A stretch of 64,000 nt of DNA from Aquicella lusitana (GTDB taxonomy: Bacteria > Pseudomonadota > Gammaproteobacteria > DSM-16500). Location: positions 1-64,000 of the forward strand of contig NZ_LR699115.1 of NCBI RefSeq assembly GCF_902459475.1. Direction: 5' to 3'. The position numbers and the translations under genes were made by a program. The notes beneath the pieces are model-generated. The model was not told the DNA's origin. It ran no database searches and saw nothing but the letters and a program-made list of their open reading frames with translations. Positions 42,487 to 51,406 of the stretch are shown here, one piece after another. Positions within the stretch are counted from its first letter, which is position 1, and the number at the start of each line of letters is the position of its first letter.

Positions 42487-44071
42487 AACGCTGGAAAAAA
42501 TCAGAAAATTAACGGCAGATTATGCTACGCAACTTCCGGCCAAAGTGCGCAAGATAGAAATGGACTGGTTCGGCGTTAAAGAAACCGGCAGCAAAGTTCT
42601 GCTTGAACGACTGATAAAGAATGTGCATTCGCTCTGTGGGACAGCAGGTACATATGGTTACACCCTGGTTAGTGAAGCTGCTCGCACTATCGAGCAGTGC
42701 CTGCGTAAAATTGAATCTGAAGGCATAGTCAATCAGCTTGAATTAGATGATCTCATTCAGGATTTAAACCAGTTAATTTTGATACCGCTACAGAAAAGTA
42801 TTGAACAGGCTCCTGTTATTAATTTGAATAAGGAAGCACGCCTGCTTTATTTCGTAGGAAGAGAGCAGGATAAATTCAATAAACAGATAGAGCCTATACT
42901 GCAATTTAATTACGCGCTTAAATTGTTTACGAGCGTGGATGAATTTATAGCTGCCGTTCATGCGGACAAACCTGATTTTATCCTGATTGATATAGAGTTG
43001 GCGACTAAAATCCCGATTGAAACGATAAGACAGTTCAGGGATGAATTGGTGTTGGTAGTTTATATGGCGAGTGAAGACGATCTTGCGACGCGTCTTTTTA
43101 ATGTCAGGCATGGCGGTCATGCGCTTGTCACCAAACCAATCGATGTGGATGCACTTTTAAGAATACTTGATAATTTATTTGAAGCGCGCCGCCCACAAAA
43201 CGAACGTATTCTGATCGTTGATGATTCCATTTTTCTTGCCAATTATTACGCTATTTTGTTAAAGCAGGCGGGCATGATTACTGCAAAGGTCATTGATGCA
43301 AGAAATTTTTTATCATGCTTGCTGGAGTTCCAACCGGATCTTATCCTGATGGATATTAATATGCCATTCTGTACCGGCACAGAGCTTGCGCAAGTGGTCC
43401 ATCAGCAGGAAAATTTAAGCGGTATTCCTATTATTTTTCTGTCATCAATTGTTGAGAAAGCTGTCCAACTGGACGTTTTAAGTCTTGCTGGCGATGATTT
43501 TTTGACTAAGCCGATTGAGCCGGCGCATTTAGTGGCAGCTGTGCGCAATCGTCTGATGCGCTCTCGCATGCTAAGAGCACGTATGATGCGTGATAGCTTA
43601 ACAAATTTATATAATCACACGATGATTCACCACCACCTGGAGCGCGAAATGCTAATGGCGGAGCGTTATAAAAGAGAAATGTGCGTGGCCTTGTTGGACA
43701 TCGATTATTTCAAGGCAATCAACGATACCTATGGCCATCAAATAGGCGATAAAATGCTCAAAGAGTTAAGCCTATTTTTACAAAAGAAATTACGCAAAAG
43801 TGATTTGATTGGCCGTTATGGCGGAGAAGAATTTTTGGTGATATTACCCAACACCAACATGGAGGCAGGTATAGCTATTATTGATAACTTAAGAGAACGA
43901 TTTAGCAAAATATCGCATAAGGCGGGTAATAAGGAGCTGTTTATAACGGTGAGCGGCGGAATAGCAAATTACCCTCGTTATGACAAGGTTGCATCCCTGG
44001 TAAAAGCGGCTGATGATGCCTTATACCTTGCCAAGGAGCAGGGGCGTAACCGTATTGTCAGCATGGCATAA
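42476..44071 (+). CDS. HPt-REC-REC-GGDEF diguanylate cyclase
   Basis: Cytoplasmic signalling protein of 531 aa from the ATG at 42476 (GGAAG seven bases upstream). Domains: HPt (1-105) with the phospho-accepting H51 in VHSLCGTAGTYGY; a degenerate receiver (120-235) that keeps D172 and K220 but has lost the N-terminal acidic pair; an intact receiver (243-360) with D249-D250, D293 and K345; and GGDEF with active site GGEEF at 449-453 and I-site RKSD at 440-443. Phosphoryl transfer through HPt and the second receiver would control cyclic-di-GMP synthesis. No kinase is adjacent. Confidence 0.92.
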   Translation: MDNETLEKIRKLTADYATQLPAKVRKIEMDWFGVKETGSKVLLERLIKNVHSLCGTAGTYGYTLVSEAARTIEQCLRKIESEGIVNQLELDDLIQDLNQLILIPLQKSIEQAPVINLNKEARLLYFVGREQDKFNKQIEPILQFNYALKLFTSVDEFIAAVHADKPDFILIDIELATKIPIETIRQFRDELVLVVYMASEDDLATRLFNVRHGGHALVTKPIDVDALLRILDNLFEARRPQNERILIVDDSIFLANYYAILLKQAGMITAKVIDARNFLSCLLEFQPDLILMDINMPFCTGTELAQVVHQQENLSGIPIIFLSSIVEKAVQLDVLSLAGDDFLTKPIEPAHLVAAVRNRLMRSRMLRARMMRDSLTNLYNHTMIHHHLEREMLMAERYKREMCVALLDIDYFKAINDTYGHQIGDKMLKELSLFLQKKLRKSDLIGRYGGEEFLVILPNTNMEAGIAIIDNLRERFSKISHKAGNKELFITVSGGIANYPRYDKVASLVKAADDALYLAKEQGRNRIVSMA

Positions 44072-44208
44072 GTATTAAACCAACGCAGCCAGATGATCCA
44101 AGAGCGTTTGATAAACTATGTCATCACCGCGCAGGAAGACTAGCGTAGCGATCATTTTATTTTTCATTTAAAAAGATTTACAGTACAACTAACAAGTTAT
44201 TACACAAG

Positions 44209-44231
44209 TTATCCCCAGAAATTGGGGATAA
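44209..44231. promoter_or_regulatory. Perfect palindrome in the acs leader
   Basis: TTATCCCC and GGGGATAA flank AGAAATT, 78 bases before the acs ATG. Both halves resemble the DnaA-box core TTATCC but deviate from it. No U-tract follows, so an operator is more likely than a terminator. Confidence 0.4.
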
Positions 44232-44308
44232 GTAAGTAAATGACATGTCTTGTCAGCGACTAAAATGCGTTGCGACTGCAAGGCAGCTATAAAGCAAAAG
44301 GAATAGGT

Positions 44309-46249
44309 ATGACTGATATTTACCCTCTTTTACCCCGTGTTGCAAACACAGCTTATGTTACTACAGCAAAATATCGCGAGTGGTATCAGCGTTCTCTAGA
44401 TGATCCAGAAGGGTTTTGGGGTGAGCAGGCAAAGCAGTATATCAGTTGGTTTGAACCATGGGATAAAGTATTAAGCGGCGGTTTTGACCGGTTGGATGTA
44501 CGCTGGTTCCAAGGCGGCAAGCTGAATGCGGCTTATAACTGTCTTGATCGCCATCTTCAAAAGCGTGCCCAGCAGCCGGCGATTATCTGGGAGGGAGACA
44601 ATCCAAACGAATCGGCTATTTTAACTTATAAGGAACTCTATGACCGGGTGGGAAGGCTTGCCAACGTATTGAAACGATATGGCATTAAAAAAGGCGACCG
44701 GGTTTGCATTTATCTACCAATGATTCCCGAGGCGGTAATTGCTATGCTCGCCTGTACGCGTATTGGTGCAATCCATTCTGTGGTGTTTGCTGGGTTTTCG
44801 GCTGATAGCCTGAAAAACCGGATTCTGGATGCGGGTTGTACCCTGGTAATAACGGCAAATGAAGGTATAAGGGGAAACAAAGCCATACCTCTTAAAGAAA
44901 ATGTGGACAAGGCCCTACGGGATTGTCCTGATGTCAGCACCGTTATAGTAGTGAAGCGTACAGAGACATTAGTACCCTGGGAGCATAAGCGGGATATGTG
45001 GTATCACAATCTTATTGCGGAGGCGCAGGTAGAATGTTCTGCTGAAATCATGGACGCAGAAGATCCACTCTTCATCCTCTATACCTCCGGCTCAACAGGA
45101 AAACCAAAAGGCATTCTGCATGGTACAGGCGGCTATCTTGTCTATGCGGCGATGACCCACAAATTAGTATTTGACTACCATAATCGGGAGATTTTCTGGT
45201 GCACAGCGGATGTGGGCTGGATTACGGGTCATACCTATAGCGTCTATGGCCCGCTGGTAAACGGTGCCACCATCGTGCTATTTGAAGGAGTGCCGCATTA
45301 TCCTACTGCTGCCCGCTACTGGGAAGTCATCGATAAACATAAGGTTAATATTTTTTATACTGCTCCTACGGCAATTCGTGCGCTGCGGCGAGAAGGCGAT
45401 GAATGGGTGAAGCGTACCAGCCGGAAAAGCCTGCGGATATTGGGTACAGTAGGTGAACCGATTAATCCTGAAGCCTGGGAGTGGTATTACCATATTGTTG
45501 GTGAAGATCGCTGTCCGGTTGTGGACACATGGTGGCAAACAGAAACCGGCGGCATCATGATTACACCACTGCCAGGAGCAACGCCCCTTAAACCCGGTGC
45601 AGCAAGTTGGCCGTTTTTTGGTGTAGAAGCAAAAATTGTAAATGACGAGGGCGCGCCGGTGCCGGAAGGAGAAATGGGAAATTTGGTTATCACCCAGCCC
45701 TGGCCAGGAATGATGCAAACGGTTTATAACGATCATGAGCGTTTTGTAAAGACGTATTTCGAAACGTTTCCAGGTCAATATCTTACTGGCGATCAGGCAT
45801 CCAGAGATGCAGAAGGGTATTTCTGGATAGCCGGACGAAGCGATGATGTGATTAAAGTTTCTGGTCATCGCATCGGTACAGAGGAAGTCGAAAGTGCGCT
45901 AGTGAGCCATGCGATGGTTTCGGAAGCTGCGGTCGTATCACGACCTGACCCAGTAAAAGGGCAGAATATCTATGCATTTGTGACCTTGAAAACAGACGCA
46001 AAGCCTTCTGACTCGCTTAAGAGTGAATTAGTGCAGGTGGTTCGTGATGTGATTGGCCCAATTGCAGCGCCGGGTTATATTCAATGGGCAGAGGAATTAC
46101 CCAAGACGCGTTCAGGAAAAATCATGCGGCGACTGTTACGGAAAATTGCGAATAATGAGGTAAAAGACATGGGTGATTTGTCGACGCTTGCCAATCCCGT
46201 TGTTGTAGAGGATTTAATAAAAAAACGGAACAAATCAGAAGTGGAATAA
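44309..46249 (+). CDS. acs: Acetyl-CoA synthetase
   Basis: AMP-forming acetate:CoA ligase of 646 aa, full length. Start at the ATG at 44309 (AAAGGAAT upstream). Motifs: [15 protein letters not shown] (P-loop), [12 protein letters not shown] with the Trp that limits the pocket to acetate, [38 protein letters not shown], and [11 protein letters not shown] with K604, the Lys acetylated in other Acs enzymes. It supplies acetyl-CoA from acetate, complementing PDH. Followed by a repeat-rich region with IS4 copy 2. Confidence 0.97.
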   Translation: MTDIYPLLPRVANTAYVTTAKYREWYQRSLDDPEGFWGEQAKQYISWFEPWDKVLSGGFDRLDVRWFQGGKLNAAYNCLDRHLQKRAQQPAIIWEGDNPNESAILTYKELYDRVGRLANVLKRYGIKKGDRVCIYLPMIPEAVIAMLACTRIGAIHSVVFAGFSADSLKNRILDAGCTLVITANEGIRGNKAIPLKENVDKALRDCPDVSTVIVVKRTETLVPWEHKRDMWYHNLIAEAQVECSAEIMDAEDPLFILYTSGSTGKPKGILHGTGGYLVYAAMTHKLVFDYHNREIFWCTADVGWITGHTYSVYGPLVNGATIVLFEGVPHYPTAARYWEVIDKHKVNIFYTAPTAIRALRREGDEWVKRTSRKSLRILGTVGEPINPEAWEWYYHIVGEDRCPVVDTWWQTETGGIMITPLPGATPLKPGAASWPFFGVEAKIVNDEGAPVPEGEMGNLVITQPWPGMMQTVYNDHERFVKTYFETFPGQYLTGDQASRDAEGYFWIAGRSDDVIKVSGHRIGTEEVESALVSHAMVSEAAVVSRPDPVKGQNIYAFVTLKTDAKPSDSLKSELVQVVRDVIGPIAAPGYIQWAEELPKTRSGKIMRRLLRKIANNEVKDMGDLSTLANPVVVEDLIKKRNKSEVE

Positions 46250-46348
46250 ATAATTACTGAACTTTGGCCATTTTGGATAAATGATACTGATTCTACGGAA
46301 AATGGCTGTCATCTTCTACGGAAAAATGCTGTCATCCTGAGCGTAGCG

Positions 46349-47595
46349 CACTACTGTCCGGTGAACCTGTATCATAAATAAACAGGCCTCCTTGAAATTA
46401 AATAAATAGGAGGCTTGTATTGTCTATTGCGATATTCTGCAACATGCAAATTATGTCTGATCCAGACTAAAACGAGATGTAATGAACGTTTCTCATTTGA
46501 AACATTTTTAAATATCTGTATCAATATAAAAGCAATCAAGGCTGTTGCTATTTGAATTTTAACCGCATTAGAAGATCGGCCCAGAAATTTTTTAAGTCGA
46601 AGATTTTGCTTGATCCATTTAAAAAATAGCTCTATTTCCCATCGGGCTTTATAAAGCTTAGCAATATTTTCTGCTGGTAAATCTTTCAAGTTAGTTACCA
46701 AAATAAGAGGAGTTTTTCCTTCTCTTTTTACACTTATATATCTCAGCGTCTCGCTATATTCCATGCGTTTTCCACCACGCGGAACTTTATTTGAAATTCT
46801 AAAAAGACAATCTTGTAAGATGGGTTCGCGAGTATTTTTTTGCCGGCTTTCTATAACAATGGCCGCATTCTTCTTTAATCGAGTCACAAAATAAGCCTGC
46901 CTTTTGTTGATGCTCCACCACCAATTGTAATCGTAGTAACCTTTATCAAACACATAAAGGGTGTTTTTAAGGATTGGCCATTTTTGTCCCATCGTCGCAT
47001 CATTACAATTTGGATGACTCAACTTCATCCTTAAGGGCAAATCTAATCCTAAATCATATTCAACATGTAGTTTTAATCCTTGTATATGCCGAGTCGCATA
47101 TTGCTTTGACCACTCATCGTACCCTTGGCCTCTTAGCTGTATCGGGCTACTATCTAATATCCTGATTACTTTTTTTATTTCTTTATGTTTTTTCCTGGGT
47201 AACAAAGACATAAGCTGTTCTAATATCCAAAAGAAACTTTCGGCTGGTCGTTTTCGATTGGCATCACTTAAGGTCGAGCGTTTTACTTGCGTTTTTATAC
47301 CAATTTTTTGACTGTTTATCGCAACCTCTAACGTGCGTAAGCTTTTAATTTCATTAATATGTGCATAAATCATCGTTTTTAAATGTTCAAATGTATTAAA
47401 TGATTCATAACGATGATCAGATCGAAAGCGTTCTATACATTCCTTCATTAATTTTTTTGTAACGGGTTTTAATAATCGTTGAAAAACGGTATCTTTCATC
47501 AGTTCGTCCTTGGTGCTAAATGTGGTGTTTAGCGCGCTATCATAGCGCTTTACCAAGGACGATCAATTTTTAATCTGGTTCACCGGACAGTAGTG
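46349..47595 (-). mobile_element. IS4-family insertion sequence, copy 2, 1,247 bp
   Basis: Same 19-bp perfect terminal repeats CACTACTGTCCGGTGAACC as copy 1, same length, and the same 10-bp target duplication GAGCGTAGCG at 46339-46348 and 47596-47605. It is inserted at the identical position of the second palindromic repeat. Differences from copy 1 seen: T to C near the left end, C to T in the CTTCYCTTTTT run, and T to C in CCACGYGGAAC. Confidence 0.95.
46372..47499 (-). CDS. IS4-family transposase (copy 2)
   Basis: Same 375-aa protein as copy 1, with all substitutions silent. Catalytic residues as in copy 1: Asp in RILDSSPI, Asp in YVFDKGYY and the YREK segment in KARWEIELFFKWIK. The intact frame in both copies implies recent movement or gene conversion. 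It is the likely source of transposase for the adjacent MITE. Confidence 0.95.
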   Translation of the reverse strand: MKDTVFQRLLKPVTKKLMKECIERFRSDHRYESFNTFEHLKTMIYAHINEIKSLRTLEVAINSQKIGIKTQVKRSTLSDANRKRPAESFFWILEQLMSLLPRKKHKEIKKVIRILDSSPIQLRGQGYDEWSKQYATRHIQGLKLHVEYDLGLDLPLRMKLSHPNCNDATMGQKWPILKNTLYVFDKGYYDYNWWWSINKRQAYFVTRLKKNAAIVIESRQKNTREPILQDCLFRISNKVPRGGKRMEYSETLRYISVKREGKTPLILVTNLKDLPAENIAKLYKARWEIELFFKWIKQNLRLKKFLGRSSNAVKIQIATALIAFILIQIFKNVSNEKRSLHLVLVWIRHNLHVAEYRNRQYKPPIYLISRRPVYL

Positions 47596-47647
47596 GAGCG
47601 TAGCGAAGGATCTCTAAATGTACAATAAAAGATCCTTCGCTGCGCTC

Positions 47648-47813
47648 CATTACTATCCGGTAAATTTCTGTTCTCGTCCCGCGACTTGTTCGAGGGATCC
47701 ATCAAATATTTAATGAGTTTCTTTATGAATGCTGCTTCTCGCCGCTTCGCGGTGTCTGGATCCCGCTGACAAGCAGCGGGACGACGGCGGGCAAAATTCA
47801 CCGGACAGTAGTG
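47648..47813. mobile_element. 166-bp MITE related to the IS4 element
   Basis: Non-coding element whose ends match the IS4 termini: left CATTACTATCCGGTAAATT and right (reverse complement) CACTACTGTCCGGTGAATT. It is flanked by a 10-bp near-perfect duplication CGCTGCGCTC (47638-47647) and CGCTTCGCTC (47814-47823), which is the reverse-strand form of the IS4 target. Internal sequence includes a hairpin CCCGCTG-ACAAG-CAGCGGG (47762-47780). No transposase frame, so it must be mobilised in trans. Confidence 0.85.
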
Positions 47814-47957
47814 CGCTTCGCTCAGGATGACAAATTCGTGAACACTGCCAAAAATGGCCAAAGTTCAGATAATGGTGACCCGCCATTATTTTTTCTTTAT
47901 ATTGAAGGTCGTTATAGGGTACTGTATTTTCTATTACATCATTGACGTGAAGCGATT

Positions 47958-48434
47958 ATGCAATCAAACCTGAAAATCAAACTGCTTGCTGACTGCCCTG
48001 AATATATTTCACCGCTTGCTTATTTGTGGTTTAACGAACTAGGTAAGGCATGGATTCCAAACGCGAGCGTAGAGCGTGCCAAAGAAACCTATCGTACGCA
48101 CGCAAACAAGGACATCATGCCGATGACCTTTGTGGCGATTTATGAAAATAAACCGATTGCCATGGCTTCATTACGGGAAGACGATGGGATTGGCAATCAT
48201 TTCTCGCCTTATCTTGGCAGCCTGATCGTACATCCCGATTACAGACGGCGTGGGATTGGGGAGCTGCTTATTAATCTCGTCAAGCAACAAGCAAAAGTGA
48301 TGGGACATGACAAACTGTATTTGATCGCACTCGATCCTACTTTACCTAGCTGGTATACGCGGCTAGGCTGGAAATACATTGGCATGGATAAGTTATATCA
48401 TCATCCCGTGACGGTGATGGAAATTGAACTGTAA
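47958..48434 (+). CDS. GNAT-family N-acetyltransferase
   Basis: A 158-aa acetyl-CoA-dependent acyltransferase. The acetyl-CoA pyrophosphate loop is YRRRGIGELL (R/Q-x2-G-x-G/A) near residue 98, preceded by the strand GSLIVHPD; the C-terminal strand has LGWKYIGMDKLYHHPVTVMEI. Substrate unknown. The intergenic region upstream holds the transposon nest, so its promoter must lie close to the gene (47869-47957). The ribosome binding site is weak. Confidence 0.85.
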   Translation: MQSNLKIKLLADCPEYISPLAYLWFNELGKAWIPNASVERAKETYRTHANKDIMPMTFVAIYENKPIAMASLREDDGIGNHFSPYLGSLIVHPDYRRRGIGELLINLVKQQAKVMGHDKLYLIALDPTLPSWYTRLGWKYIGMDKLYHHPVTVMEIEL

Positions 48435-48572
48435 AAAGCCTAATCATAAAAGCTATAAAAATCAATTGACTGCGACAATATAACGGATGATTGGATGGCG
48501 GAGCATTGTTAAGATTTCCTTTATGTTGGCTCTGTATAATAACTGTTCATTGTTGATACGAGCTACATCATT

Positions 48573-49244
48573 ATGCTGCTTAAAGAATGGAAATCGGCGC
48601 ATGGACCTATCCGTGTTGTGGATTTTAAACAAGATACTTCACTTAAAGATCCTTATGCCGCTTACGGGTGTATTGTGGTGACCACATGCAATTCTTCTAC
48701 CATGATTGGTTCCCTGACCCATCTTGGTACGGAAGTGATGGATCAGGCAAATGATTTTGTCTGCTGCCTGGATGAGGTGCTAGGCGAAAATAAAGAAAAA
48801 AGCGCCGTGATCTTGGCAGGTGGATCAGGTTTGCCAGACAGCCAAGAATTGCATGATAAAATTTTGCAGGCATTAACAGATCGTCAATATAACATTGCTA
48901 AAGATACAGTAAAATCGCAGGGGTCCACGCAGTTTACCGGCGCACGGGGAAAAAAGTCGTTCTTGTCGCAAACAAAGTTAGCACAGCCTGCTACCGTTAC
49001 TTTATTTTTAAATAAAGTTTCTATTCTTCGAGTAGTCTCGCCTACCCATGAAGAAATTACTGAGATTCAGTTTGATGCACCTGAAGAAGTAATATCGCGC
49101 ACAGTTGAGCGTCAATTGTCATTGCCTTCTAAACCTCTTAATGCAAGTATTTCTTCTCTTGGGCTGCTTAATTCCAAGAGCAGTCAGCCACCCTGTAATG
49201 ACGCAGCCCCACTAACTTACTCAATACCAAAATACCGCGACTAA
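48573..49244 (+). CDS. Unknown protein with CheD-like Cys/His arrangement
   Basis: A 223-aa protein I cannot assign. The N-terminal 120 residues look like one alpha/beta domain (CIVVTTCNSSTMIGSLTHLGTEV, KSAVILAGGSGLPDS, NIAKDTVKSQGSTQF). C33 and H50 are 17 residues apart in a setting GC...GSLTHL that recalls CheD glutamine deamidases, whose catalytic Cys and His have the same spacing and sequence context (GSC ... GGM-H). The third CheD residue (Thr) is not obvious. The C-terminal third is Ser/Pro-rich and likely disordered. No chemotaxis genes are near. Confidence 0.5.
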   Translation: MLLKEWKSAHGPIRVVDFKQDTSLKDPYAAYGCIVVTTCNSSTMIGSLTHLGTEVMDQANDFVCCLDEVLGENKEKSAVILAGGSGLPDSQELHDKILQALTDRQYNIAKDTVKSQGSTQFTGARGKKSFLSQTKLAQPATVTLFLNKVSILRVVSPTHEEITEIQFDAPEEVISRTVERQLSLPSKPLNASISSLGLLNSKSSQPPCNDAAPLTYSIPKYRD

Positions 49245-49444
49245 ACACCGCTGTTTAAAGAATTGTTACAATACCAAGCGCTGGTCAAAAATCCACAATA
49301 GCCTGGCCTCAAGTATTTTGTATTCTAGTAATTCAACTTTAAATGCATTATTCTCCGCAAACTGCGGGAAATATCCTGGCATTGAAGTCATCTGAAAAGT
49401 ATTGGATGACAAAGTGAGACAAAAAGACGAAAGTGGAGACTTCC

Positions 49445-50791
49445 ATGCAAACACGTCGAGTTGAAATCTTACCTTATGACCCCGAATGGCCCGCACTTTT
49501 TAAGGAAGAGGCCAAGCGGATTCAGACGGCGCTGGGTCATCACGTTACAGCAATACACCATATTGGCAGCACATCCATTCCAGAAATGCCAGCCAAACCC
49601 GTGATTGATATTTTGATTGAATGTGAAAGCATTGACGTTGTTCCTGTCATTGAACGCCAGCTGCTCACATTGAATTATGAACCATTGCGCCGGAATATCA
49701 TTCCACATGTTAGCTTTTTTACTGCTCGCCAAGACGGCCTCATGCGTTATCACCTGCACCTTTTTGAAGTAGGTGATCCACAAATTAGGCGCCATATCCA
49801 TTTTCGCGATTATGTAACGCATCACCCTGACGCTGCCAATGCTTACGCTGAATTAAAGAAAAAACTGGCCAAAGCGTACAGACACGATATTTACCAGTAT
49901 GTTGCTGGTAAAGCCCAATGGGTGCAGGAAATGGATGCGAAAGCAAAACTGTGGTCAGAAAGACGTAAACACTTCCTGCCAGCGAATCGCGGTCCTGCTG
50001 CGCACTCATGGTCACGCGAGAAGATTGTCAAGGCAATGGAGGCTAATCTTAACGTTCATATGACTCACTTTGCTCAATATCTGAATCAGGTTGAGCTGAT
50101 TCGCGTACCGAATTTTACACTCGTTAATGCAGGTTTGGCGGATGACACTTTCAATTATGCTATTGATGCGCATTTTCCCAGTGAAGAAGCCGAACAAAAA
50201 ATTGAGGAAGTGACGGCTTATTTCCGCCAACGGCGCGTACCTTTTTCCTGGTGGATCAGTCCACATGATAAACCTGCTGACCTTTGCAGCAAGCTTGAAC
50301 GAGCGGGCTATCACAATACGGAAAATAATGTCGCCATGTATTTTGAATTGGATTCATGGGATATTGAATCGTTGCAGGTACCTGAGCTGGAAATTGTGCG
50401 TGCATTGGATAAACAAACGCTGCGTGATTTTGCTCTGGTGCTCGCCAATGACAAAACGGCATTTGAAACTTATTTTGCCTGGGTTGCCGAAGTAGTGACT
50501 GAGGATGATCCCATTGAATATTATGTGGGATACGTAGAGGGTAAGCCGGTAGTGCGTGGTCTTTCCTGTTATTATGCGGGTGTGGCAGGCCTGCACTGGT
50601 TATCGACAGTGCCTGATGCGCGTCGTAAAGGATACGGTACCGTCATGCAGCAGTTTCGCTTAAAGCGCGCGAAAGACCTGGGATATCATATTGCTGTACT
50701 GCAAGCATCGGATGAAGGATTTCCATTGTATCAGCGTTTAGGGTACAAGGAGTGTGGTTATTTTCGTGAATTTAAAATCAAGACATCATAG
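49445..50791 (+). CDS. GrpB-like nucleotidyltransferase fused to GNAT domain
   Basis: Bifunctional protein of 448 aa from the ATG at 49445 (GGAG seven bases upstream). Residues 1-165 are a GrpB/UPF0157 domain with the nucleotidyltransferase-like signature IHHIGSTSIPEMPAKPVIDILIE and the strand YHLHLFEVG. Residues about 200-448 form a GNAT acetyltransferase with the CoA-binding loop DARRKGYGTVM and the end LYQRLGYKECGYFREF. The substrate of neither half is known. It begins a run of three closely spaced plus-strand genes. Confidence 0.88.
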   Translation: MQTRRVEILPYDPEWPALFKEEAKRIQTALGHHVTAIHHIGSTSIPEMPAKPVIDILIECESIDVVPVIERQLLTLNYEPLRRNIIPHVSFFTARQDGLMRYHLHLFEVGDPQIRRHIHFRDYVTHHPDAANAYAELKKKLAKAYRHDIYQYVAGKAQWVQEMDAKAKLWSERRKHFLPANRGPAAHSWSREKIVKAMEANLNVHMTHFAQYLNQVELIRVPNFTLVNAGLADDTFNYAIDAHFPSEEAEQKIEEVTAYFRQRRVPFSWWISPHDKPADLCSKLERAGYHNTENNVAMYFELDSWDIESLQVPELEIVRALDKQTLRDFALVLANDKTAFETYFAWVAEVVTEDDPIEYYVGYVEGKPVVRGLSCYYAGVAGLHWLSTVPDARRKGYGTVMQQFRLKRAKDLGYHIAVLQASDEGFPLYQRLGYKECGYFREFKIKTS

Positions 50792-50806
50792 TGGAGAGGA
50801 CCAGCC

Positions 50807-51403
50807 ATGCTGGATCTGAAAGCCATGCGTTTATCAGGCAGTTGGGTGGATTTGGAGCCTCTCGATGAAAAACACCGTGAAGCTTTGCGAGCCGTCTCCG
50901 TCGATGAGCGTATCTGGACTTATTTACCAAGCAACGATGCGGGGGCTAAGTTCGACTGTTGGTTCGAGAAGGCTATAAAAGGATGGCAGGAAGGCTTGCA
51001 GTTGCCTTTTGCTGTGATAAACAAGGCCGATCAGAAAATAATTGGCACCACCCGCTACTACGAGATTGCCCCCGAACATCATCGGTTAAGCATTGGCTAT
51101 ACCTGGTATGTGCAGGAAGTATGGGGATCAGCTGTTAATCCCGAATGCAAGTTACTGTTATTAGACCATGCCTTCGAGACACTAGGTGCAAATCGAGTAG
51201 CATTTTATACCGATTTGCGAAATGCCCGTTCATGTTCGGCAATTAAAAAACTGGGTGCCGTTGAAGAAGGTGTCCTGCGCAAACACATGGTGTTGGAAGA
51301 CGGTCATGTGCGTGATACAGTCGTTTTTAGTATTATTTCATCGGAGTGGTCTGGCATTAAAACAAAGCTGATAGAACGGCTGGCAACGTTTAAAGTGAGG
51401 TGA
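50807..51403 (+). CDS. RimJ/RimL-type N-acetyltransferase
   Basis: A 198-aa GNAT protein of the family acetylating protein N termini or small amines. It shows the family layout LDEKHREALRAVSVDERIWTYL near the start, GTTRYYEIAPEHHRLSIGYTWYVQEVWGSAVNPECKLLLLDHAFE in the core (the CoA loop is less canonical, VWGSAVN), and NARSCSAIKKLGAVEEGVLRKHMVLEDGHVRDTVVFS at the end. GGAGAGG precedes the ATG. Fifteen bases after the GrpB-GNAT stop and three before the next start, so part of an operon. Confidence 0.87.
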   Translation: MLDLKAMRLSGSWVDLEPLDEKHREALRAVSVDERIWTYLPSNDAGAKFDCWFEKAIKGWQEGLQLPFAVINKADQKIIGTTRYYEIAPEHHRLSIGYTWYVQEVWGSAVNPECKLLLLDHAFETLGANRVAFYTDLRNARSCSAIKKLGAVEEGVLRKHMVLEDGHVRDTVVFSIISSEWSGIKTKLIERLATFKVR

Positions 51404-51406
51404 GGT

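Larger units (their letters stand above)
46258..47868. repeat. Nested inverted-repeat structure between acs and the GNAT gene
   Basis: Outermost arms CTGAACTTTGGCCATTTTGG (46258-46277) and its near-exact reverse complement at 47848-47868 enclose everything. Inside lies the second copy of the dispersed palindrome: left arm GTCATCCTGAGCGTAGCG from 46331, right arm ending CTCAGGATGAC at 47831. The left arm is split by IS4 copy 2 and the right arm by the MITE. Without the two insertions the element would be a hairpin-prone unit of roughly 200 bp. Confidence 0.8.

Noticed and set aside
45278-45868. 196-codon minus-strand frame inside acs
   Set aside because: Shadow of the acs coding strand; composition is rich in Cys/His/Phe as expected of a reverse-frame artefact.
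19440-47595. IS4 copies as a 28-kb composite transposon
   Set aside because: Each copy has its own target duplication in a separate palindrome, so both arose by single insertions; the region between is ordinary chromosomal content.
47580-47861. 93-codon minus-strand frame beyond IS4 copy 2
   Set aside because: It spans the IS end, the palindrome and the MITE, so it is made of repeats, not a gene.
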